DNA of 64,000 nt from Bufo bufo (Eukaryota > Chordata > Amphibia > Anura > Bufonidae). Shown here piece by piece: positions 56,749 through 64,000 of the stretch. The DNA lies in NCBI RefSeq assembly GCF_905171765.1, contig NC_053390.1, positions 331,978,294 to 332,042,293 on the forward strand. The letters run 5' to 3'. Under the pieces are notes generated by a model. The model was not told the origin of the DNA. It searched no databases and was given only the letters and a program-made list of their open reading frames with translations. Made by a program: the position numbers and the translations under genes. The first letter of the stretch is position 1; each line of letters begins with the position of its first letter.

Positions 56749-59700
56749 TATGGCTCTACCTCAGTACCTCTCAGATTTTGCGGATGTCTTTTCGGAGGGG
56801 GGGGGGGGCTCAGGAATTGCCCCCTCATCGTGACTATGATTGTCCAGTTAATCTCATCCCAGGGGCTAAATTGCCAAAGTCTCGGCTTTATAATCTTTCT
56901 CAACCCGAAAGAGAGGTCATGCGGAAGTATATCGCCGAGAGTTTGGCAAAAGGTCATATTAGGCCATATAAGTCTCCGTTGGCAGTAGGTTTATTCTTTG
57001 TAAAGAAAAAGGATGGATCACTGAGACCTTGTTTGGATTTCCGGGAATTGAACCGTATTACGGTCCGGGATCCGTATCCCCTTCCTTTGATCTCCGACCT
57101 TTTTGATCAGATTGTTGGAGCCAAGGTGTTCTCCAAGTTGGATTTGAGAGGGGCCTACAATCTGATCAGAATCAAGGAAGGGGATGAGTGGAAAACGGCC
57201 TTCAATACGCACGAGGTTCATTTTGAGAACCTGGTAATGCCTTTTGGGTTGACGAACGCGCCAGCGGTATTTCAGCAATTCGTCAATGACATTTTCCATC
57301 ATTTGGTGGGGAGGTTCGTGGTAGTTTATTTGGATGACATTTTAATTTACTCTCCTGATCTGAAGACCCATCAGGATCATGTGAGACAGGTTTTGACGAT
57401 TCTTCGGGAGAATAAATTATATGCCAAATTGGAGAAATGTGTGTTTTCTGTGCAGGAGCTTCCGTTTTTGGGATATCTGCTTTCTGACTCTGGTTTTCGT
57501 ATGGACCCCGATAAGGTCCGGGCAGTTCTGGAATGGGACCGACCAGAGAATCAGAAAGCTTTGATGCGTTTTTTGGGGTTTACTAATTATTATAGAAAAT
57601 TTATTTTGAACTATTCTACCATTGTAAGACCTCTGACTGATATGACTAAGAAGGGCGTCGACGTCTCTGTCTGGTCGGATGAGGCATTGCAGGGTATAGA
57701 GCTGAGGACATGGGTTGCTAGATGGCCACTAGCACATCCGCAATATCCAGTCCCCATAGCTCTGTGTGCTTTTATTGTGTAAAATACATATGCAAATTAA
57801 CATAAAAGAGTCATATTTTACTTGTGTGACCAGAGAAGAGTCATATTTTCAAGCTCTGACTCATCTCAGGTTAATTTGCATATGTATCAAATCTTTTTTT
57901 TTTTACACAATAAAAGCACACAGAGCTATGGGGACTGGATATTGCGGATGTGCTAGCGGCGATCTAGCAACCCATGTCCTCAGCTCTATACACAAAATCC
58001 CGGTGACAGGTTCCCTTTAAGGAGTGTTTTGCGTCTGCTCCCATTCTGGTGCAGCCCGATGTGGGGGTTGATGCATCAGAAGTGGGGGTTGGAGCGGTGC
58101 TGTCGCAGGGTTCATCTCCTTGCAAGTGGGTCCCATGTGCTTTTTTTTCCAAGAAGCTCTCGGTCGCCGAGAAGAATTATGATGTGGGAGATAGAGAGTT
58201 GCTGGCCATCAAGTTGGCCATTGAGGAATGGCGTCACTGGTTGGAGGGAGGGGGTGTCTCACCCCGTTACAGTATATACGGATCATAAGAACTTGGCTTA
58301 CCTGCAATCTGCCAAGCGTCTGAACCCTAGACAGGCCAGATGGTCACTGTTTTTTACCAGGTTCAATTTTGTGGTTACTTTTCGCCCGGGGGTTAAAAAC
58401 GTCAAGGCGGATGCGTTGTCTCGCAGTTTTCCTGGGGGATGTGATTCAGAGGATCCTGCTACGATTTTGGCTGATGGGGTGGTGGTCTCCGCTCTGTACC
58501 CCGAATTGGAGATGGAGGTGTTGGGAGCCCAGGAGGGGGCTCCTGGTTCTTGTCCCCCAGGGAGGTTGTTTGTTCCTGAAGGACTGCGATACAAGGTATT
58601 CAAGGAACATCATGATACTGTCCTTGCTGGACATCCTGGTGGTAAGTCCACCTGTGACCTTGTGTCCCGGAGGTTCTGGTGGTCCGGATTACGTAAGAGC
58701 ATTGAGGATTATGTGGCAGCTTGTGAAACCTGTGCGCGGTCAAAGGTTGCTCATACTCGACCGGCTGGTTCACTCCTTCCTTTGTCTATTCCGTCTCGTC
58801 CTTGGATGCACTTGTCTATGGACTTTATTATGGATCTGCCGAGTTCCTCCGGGAGAACAGTAATTTTAGTGGTAGTTGACCGTTTTAGTAAAATGGCTCA
58901 CTTTATATCGTTAACTAGTCTACCTAATGCCAAGACTCTTGCGCAGATTTTTGTTGATAATATCGTGAAATTGCATGGTATTCCTTCGGATGTGGTTTCT
59001 GATAGGGGCACGCAGTTTGTCTCCAGGTTTTGGAGGGCGTTCTGCTCTCGGCTTGGAATTTAACGTTCGTTCTCTTCGGCTTTTCATCCGCAGTCGAATG
59101 GACAGACAGAGCGTACTAATCAAAACCTGGAGACCTACTTGAGGTGCTTTGTGGCTGAGAATCAGGAGGACTGGTCCTCATTCTTGTCCCTAGCAGAGTT
59201 TGCTTTGAATAACCGTAGGCAGGAGTCCACGGGTAAGTCGCCATTTTTTGGCGCATACGGTTTTCATCCTCAGTTTGATACCTTTTCTGGGACTAGTTCC
59301 TCTGGGATGCCAGAGGAGGAGAGATTTTTTTTCTGCCTTGTCTTCTATCTGGCGGAGGATCCAAGTGAATTTGGAGAAGATGGGTGAAAGGTATAAGCGA
59401 ATGGCTGACAAGAGACGTGTGACTGGTCCGGACCTGTGTGTGGGTGATCTGGTGTGGTTGTCCACTAAAAATATTAAACTGAGAGTGCCATCTTGGAAAC
59501 TGGGTCCAAGATTTATTGGTCCGTACAAAATATCTGCGGTGATCAATCCAGTAGCGTTTCGGCTGAATCTTCCGCAGACTTGGAGGCTCAATGATGTATT
59601 CCACAGGTCTTTATTGAAAAATATGTGAAACCGGTGGAACCATCGCCATTGCCCCCTCCTCCTGTTCTGGTCGATGGAAATTTAGAGTTCGAGATCTCCA

Positions 59701-59951
59701 GGGTTCTTGACTCTAGAGTTCTTCGGGGTTCCCTTCAGTACCTGGTACACTGGAGGGGATACGGCCCTGAGGAAAGGATGTGGGTTCCGGCGCTGGATGT
59801 CAGTGCCAGCCGACTGGTTAGGGCTTTTCACAGATCCCACCCGGATAAGGTTGGTCCGGGGTGTCCGGAGGTCACCCGTAGAAGGGGGGGTACTGTCATG
59901 CCCTGCTCAGACGATGTGTGGAGGTTTGCCAGATTAGCAGCACGTGTCTAG
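56749..59951 (+). pseudogene. Gypsy chromovirus-type pol, 5'-truncated and interrupted
   Basis: RT starts with LPQYLSDFADVFSE and has KLDLRGAYNLIRI, PFGLTNAPAVFQQF and YLDDILIYSP (57328 region), then FLGFTNYYRKF. A foldback at 57690-58019 splits RT from RNase H. RNase H has [15 protein letters not shown] (58063) and [10 protein letters not shown] in a shifted frame (58267). Integrase has the HH-CC finger (HHDTVLAGH, CETCARSK), MDFIMDLP, VVSDRGTQF and, after a TAA at 59061, SNGQTERTNQNLE, completing DDE. A frameshift at about 59350 leads to VGDLVWLS and a chromodomain (LEFEISRVLDSRVLRGSLQYLVHWRGYGPEERMW order, 59680-59790). gag and protease are absent. Inactive. Confidence 0.93.
57690..58019. 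mobile_element. Foldback MITE between Gypsy RT and RNase H
   Basis: AGAGCTGAGGACATGGGTTG at the left recurs inverted at about 57965-57995, and CCCCATAGCTCTGTGTGC recurs as its inverse near 57918. The right side extends further to GACAGGTTCCCTTTAA, an end with no left partner. Removing it joins DEALQ to [12 protein letters not shown] in Gypsy pol. Confidence 0.85.
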
Positions 59952-60413
59952 TCATTTGTTTTGTTTTGGAGTTGTGCTAGATCCGCCTCCCTTCAGGTGC
60001 TCTGGGTGGGGTCGTTGGTTTAAATTACTCTCACTCCCAGGGTTCCATGCGGGTTATAGCTTCTGTCAGGCTGTGGAAGCAAGGAGTGAAGGATTGGCTT
60101 TTCCTGCTCAGATAAGATAAGTTGGTTTCTGATTTCTTTTGTTTGCTGTCTAGGCTGTTTGAGTGTCGTCTGTCCCCTCCAGGTTCTGAGGGAGCAGGCT
60201 GTCCCTTTTCCCCTTTCACCATCTCAGAGATTCTAGGGTATTCTCAGTCCAGGCACGAGGACACATTATTCCCACCTTCAGGGTCTGAATGTGGGCAAAG
60301 CAGAATAGGGAGAGCTGGTAGGGATTTGCTAGGAGGTGACCTTATCCCCAGCTTCTCGCCTAGAAATATTGTTTGTTTAGTTATCTGTGTATCTTATATC
60401 ATCCGCCGTGACA
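59895..60413 (+). mobile_element. Gypsy 3' LTR
   Basis: It starts TGTCATGCCC directly after a purine-rich AGAAGGGGGGGTAC tract, and ends CCGTGACA. Length is 519 bp. The polypurine tract and TG..CA ends fix the orientation as plus, matching pol. No partner 5' LTR exists in the window. Confidence 0.88.
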
Positions 60414-60778
60414 GCGGTACGCTCCAGGCTGGGTCAGTAAATACTTTTTCTGTCACATATTATTGCTATTATAGGCTTTGCATAAGGTTGTCGCTGTCCC
60501 CCATTGTTTGTATGGGTGGGCAGTGAATATTTACAACAATGTATGTGCATGTTGTGCCATCTTAGCCACAATATATGTATTGTTAGCAATTAAGTTGTAT
60601 TCAATACTAGTCCCTTATGTCTGGAGTGTTAATTTTTCGTCACATTCCAGCTTCTCCATATTTTGCTGCTATATGTATTTTATGACAATTGATTATTGTT
60701 ATTTCTGTGTATGTGTATGTGTCAATAAATCAAGAATTTTTCAATTTTGTTGCGTGGAGGTTCTTGATTTGGTTAGGA
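60414..60778 (+). other. Right arm of the composite insertion
   Basis: Non-coding, T-rich, ending TCAATAAATCAAGAATTT, GTGGAGGTTCTTGATTTGG and the target duplication. The AATAAA could serve as a polyadenylation signal. It is not part of the Gypsy LTR. Confidence 0.55.
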
Positions 60779-62102
60779 TTTATACAGGAGACCAACTTCT
60801 GCAAGGGTGCTCTACCCCTTTTTAGATCACCCAGGTACCCAGGTTTCGAAGTCGAGGGGAGTAAGCATACTTGTCTCTAGTACCACCCCTTGGGAACTGG
60901 TAGATGTCCAGACAGATGATAATGGCAGATTTCTGTTTGTAAATGGTCACCAAGCCATCCATCTTTATACCCGTGCCAATGTATACCTACCCAATACCAA
61001 TCAATTTATGGCCTTAGCGGGAATTCTGTCGAAACTTAAGGGTTTTGCAGAGGGCACACTACTGGTCGGGGGGGGATTAAAATTTTGCCATGGACCCATT
61101 GGTGGATGTCTCCAGAGGAGCCTCTCATTTGGCTTACTCCTAACTCCATTGCATCAAACGTCTCCTTCACTCCCAGCAGTTGGTTGACATGTGGAGGGCG
61201 GTTAATCCAGATGTTAGAGATTATACCTATTATTCTCCAGCAAGGGATGTGTACTCTCGGCTAGATTATTTTCACTATCCTTATTTCCGCTATATCCTTA
61301 TTTCCACTTCCTCCACTATTGATCCTATGATTTTTTTCAGATCATGCTATGCTCCATGTTTCCCTGAAATCCCCCCTTCCGGCTCCTAGGTCCTGGCAGT
61401 GGCGATTGAATGAGTCCTTGATACAGGATCTAGAAATCTCTCAGGATGCCCCTATGGTTCTCTTACGTTATTTTGTAGAAAACAAGGTGGAGGATACCTC
61501 TCCCCTTACAGTTTGGGCTGCTCACAAGTGTGTGGTTAGGGGGGCGCTCATTAAACATGGAGCCAGACGCAAGAAAGAGCGAGCAGCAGAAATCTCCCAG
61601 CTCCTTGCTGATGTTTCCCGCCTGGAGCATTCGCATAAACACTCTCATGCTCTAGCCTCTCGTTCTGCCTTGCTAATGGCTCGGAAAAAACTTAAGGAGA
61701 AACTCGATATATGCAACAAAACCCTGCTAACCAGGTGTAGACGCCACTTCTTTGAATTTGGTAACAAATGTAGCAGGATGCTAGCTCAGTCCTTACGGAA
61801 ACAGAGAGCGAGAAATTATGTACCATTAATTGCCACTCCCCAGGGCCCCAACCTAAATGACCGAGATAGGATAGCAGAGTCATTTGCTCAATACTATCAG
61901 GCTTTATATAATCTACCCTGCTAAAACCCCAATAGTCCATCCCTAACATTAGCCATGCACAAATACCTATCTGACTCGCATCTCCCAAAAATCCCACGGG
62001 AGGCTCTAACGGACTTAGACAGACCTATATCAAAGAAGGAATTAATTGAAGCACTAAAATCTATGCAACCCAGTAAAGCCCCTGGTCCGGATGGACTACC
62101 AG

Positions 62103-62790
62103 TAAGGTTGAGCGAACCCGAACTTTGCGAGTTCGGGTACCCGGACCTGAACCCAGACTTTTTCACTGAAGTTCGGGTTTGGTGTTCGGGTGATTTTATT
62201 ATTTTCCATTATAACCATGTTATAACGGAAAATAATAGTCAATAATTCTTAAGACAGAATGCTAAATAAAATGGCCATTGAGGGGTTAAAAATAATAAAA
62301 AAAACTCACCTCATCCACTTGATTACGCAGCCTGTATCCTCTTCTTTCTGCAGGACCTGCAAATGACGTCACCGCACTCACCACGTCATCACGGGTCCTG
62401 CTGAATGAAGATAGAAGGACCTGCGGGGACGTCACCGCTATCACCACGTGGTGAGCGCAGTGACGTCATCACAGGTCCTTTTGCAGGTCCTGCAGAAAGA
62501 AGAAAGAAGAGTATACCGGCTGCGCGATCAAGTAGATGAGGTGAGTTTTTTTTTTTTTTAACCCCTCAATGGCCATTTTATTTAGCATTCTGTCTTAAGA
62601 ATGCTATTATTTTCCGTTATAACCATGTTATAATGAAAAATAATAAAATTAAGTTTGGGTCCCCATTGATTTTAATGGGATCCGGGTTCGGGGTCAAGTT
62701 CGGATCAAGTTTGGGTCCTGAACCTGAACTTCGACCTAAAGTTCGGCCAAACCCGGTGAACCCGAACTTCCACTGGTTTGCTCATCTCTA
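62103..62790. mobile_element. hAT MITE in L1 ORF2, duplication ACTACCAG
   Basis: ACTACCAG occurs at 62095-62102 and 62791-62798. The insert starts TAAGGTTGAGCGAACC and ends GGTTTGCTCATCTCTA, inverted ends of the TARRGWTGAGC type. The interior is a large imperfect palindrome. With one duplication the insert adds 696 bp, a multiple of three, so the L1 frame stays in phase. Its ends resemble those of hAT-1, which may have supplied the transposase. Confidence 0.93.
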
Positions 62791-64000
62791 ACTACCAGCC
62801 TCCTATTATAAGAAATACCTACCCCATCTAAAGGCCCTGCTCACTAAGGCATTGAACATGGTAGCAACAGGGAGTCCACTCCCTAGAGACATGACACACG
62901 CACATATCACAGTTATACATAAAGAGGGAAAGGATCCAGCTGCCTGTGAAAGTTACCGCCCTATCTCACTGCTAAATGTAGACCTCAAGTTGTTTGCAAA
63001 AATTCTAGCCACGCGCATTGTTCCTCTTTTACCAGGTCTTATCCATACTGACCAAGTGGGCTACATTCCATCTAGAGAGCACGCGATTAAAGTGCTGAAC
63101 CTGATTCACCATGTTAAATTAAAGTGTGATTTGAGAGAGGTTTACAGCAGGAATTATGCCCCCCTTTTAGGTCGGGTTAGAGATGATCTCAATAGATGGT
63201 CAAAGGGACTATACACATGGTTTGGCTGTTGTTCCATATTTAAGATGAATGTTCTTCCTCGTCTGCTGTACCTCTTTCAGACCCTCCCCATAAAATTACC
63301 CCCAAGTTTCTTTGTTACTGTTCACCGAGATCTTTTTAGGTTTATCTGGGCGGGTAACAGACCGAGACTGGCCCGTTCCCTACTTCATACCCCGAAGGAG
63401 CAGGGGGGCCTATGGATACCCGATCTCCATAAATATTTTGCAGCCACCATGCTTAAACGGGTCAAGGACTGGTGCCGTCACGCTCCTTTTAAAAAATACA
63501 TTACCATTTACCATCTGTGTTCCCAGTCCCCCCTTGCTCTCTTACCTTGGGCGATGTCCCAGATTCCTATTGCACACTCTACCCACCCCACCATAGGCCC
63601 TACCCTACATCAATTTCACAAAAACGCTAGTGTGGACACGATCTCGCCAACACCATCCCCACTGTTCCCAGTCCTGGGACACCTAGATTTCCCAGTTAGC
63701 TGTTCCCCTGGACCTTTTATGAACTGGTGCCTAGGGGGTAAGTGTCGAGGCCCTTACTTTAGAACTTCAGGACAATGATTTATATATACCGAACTACTGA
63801 ATCTCTCAGACCCGTGTGCATTGGGACCTTGGAGAGTTAGGCAACTGTCCCATTTCCCTTCCACTATCCCCTCGTCCCCTGGTTTTGATAGACCTCTCAC
63901 CCCTTTTGAAAAAGTGTGTATTGGCTCGGGTGTATTCCGGCACTCTCAGTCTGAATTCTATAAGGTTTGGTGATGCCCCAGTCGGATTTTCGCCCTCCCT

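Larger units (their letters stand above)
56679..60778 (+). mobile_element. Composite insertion: Penelope-like ends around a Gypsy element
   Basis: TTTATACA is duplicated at 56671-56678 and 60779-60786, and removal restores the L1 codons FIQET, so both edges are exact. The left 70 bp contain a hammerhead-like motif (56693-56716). The right 365 bp (60414-60778) end with a TCAATAAATCAAG signal-like tract. Between them lies a 5'-truncated Gypsy with a 3' LTR. Calling the outer part Penelope-like rests on the motif and 3' tract only. Confidence 0.65.
56572..63775 (+). pseudogene. L1 ORF2 (endonuclease and reverse transcriptase), broken in three ways
   Basis: The AP-endonuclease N-terminus INFASINANGLNTPEKRFS with AQIAFIQ (56575-56678) is cut by the 4.1-kb insertion and resumes as FIQET at 60779. 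VYLPNTNQFMALAGI, LVGG and [21 protein letters not shown] (61210-61270) complete the endonuclease in shifted frames. The linker follows to a TAA at 61922. SKAPGPDGLP (about 62070-62100) is interrupted by a MITE and resumes as ASYYKKYLPHL. ITVIHKEGKDPAACESYRPISLLN and LIHTDQVGYIPSR are RT finger and palm motifs. Then KLKCDLREVY joins to the thumb (IFKMNVLPRLLYLFQTLP), so the FADD catalytic segment is deleted at about 63125. Confidence 0.88.
53260..64000 (+). mobile_element. Tx1-type L1 retrotransposon, interrupted, running off the window
   Basis: ORF1 (53376-56057) and ORF2 (from 56572) are in the expected order and strand. Three insertions interrupt them: CR1 at about 54449-55836, a Penelope-like/Gypsy composite at 56679-60778 and a hAT MITE at 62103-62790. 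The L1 itself would be about 4.5 kb inside the window. The 3' end lies beyond 64000. Confidence 0.85.

Overview
This window is vertebrate nuclear DNA, most likely from a frog or toad. It holds Tc1/mariner, hAT, Penelope, DIRS, Gypsy, CR1 and Tx1-type L1 elements plus many foldback MITEs, a mixture typical of large anuran genomes. There is no convincing host exon, tRNA, rRNA, CRISPR array or operon. Nearly everything recognisable is a transposable element or a repeat array, and almost every coding region is broken. The amphibian assignment rests on repeat style and family memory, not on a search. Element names such as hAT-1 and hAT-2 are local labels used only here.

Region 1 (1-14036) is a nested stack on the plus strand. 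A BED-finger hAT element (hAT-1 copy A) is cut at 943 by a Tc1 element and at 2387-12136 by a second, related hAT element (hAT-2) flanked by the 8-bp duplication CTCCTGAT. hAT-2 is itself hit by a palindromic hAT MITE (4313-5729, duplication ATAAATTG) and by a Penelope-like element (about 7820-11195). The Penelope element is arranged as two opposed partial copies, one of which carries a further MITE with TTA duplication. hAT-1 then resumes with a 51-bp tandem array and a 3' tail ending at 14036.

Region 2 (14037-36053) has the least repetitive DNA of the window, mainly 14350-20359. It also contains a DIRS fragment broken by a Tc1 fragment, several further Tc1 elements from four families, large foldback repeats, a possible LTR and a CR1 tail.

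Region 3 (36054-52442) is a second hAT-1 copy on the minus strand. Its termini and C-terminal dimerisation domain are recognisable, and it is swollen by insertions: a 5.26-kb hAT element with palindromes and G-rich arrays, three solo LTRs (one inside that hAT element), a long subterminal-repeat element and several MITEs.

Region 4 (about 53260-64000) is a Tx1-type L1 element on the plus strand. ORF1 is cut by a CR1 LINE whose reverse transcriptase frame is still open. ORF2 is cut by a composite Penelope-like/Gypsy insertion with 8-bp duplication TTTATACA and by a hAT MITE with duplication ACTACCAG. ORF2 has also lost the middle of its reverse transcriptase.

The clearest result is a readable insertion history. 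Target duplications and interrupted codons fix the order and exact edges of many insertions. The least explained items are three hammerhead-ribozyme-like motifs in or near Penelope-type sequence, the 51-bp in-frame array of hAT-1, and the large foldback structures.
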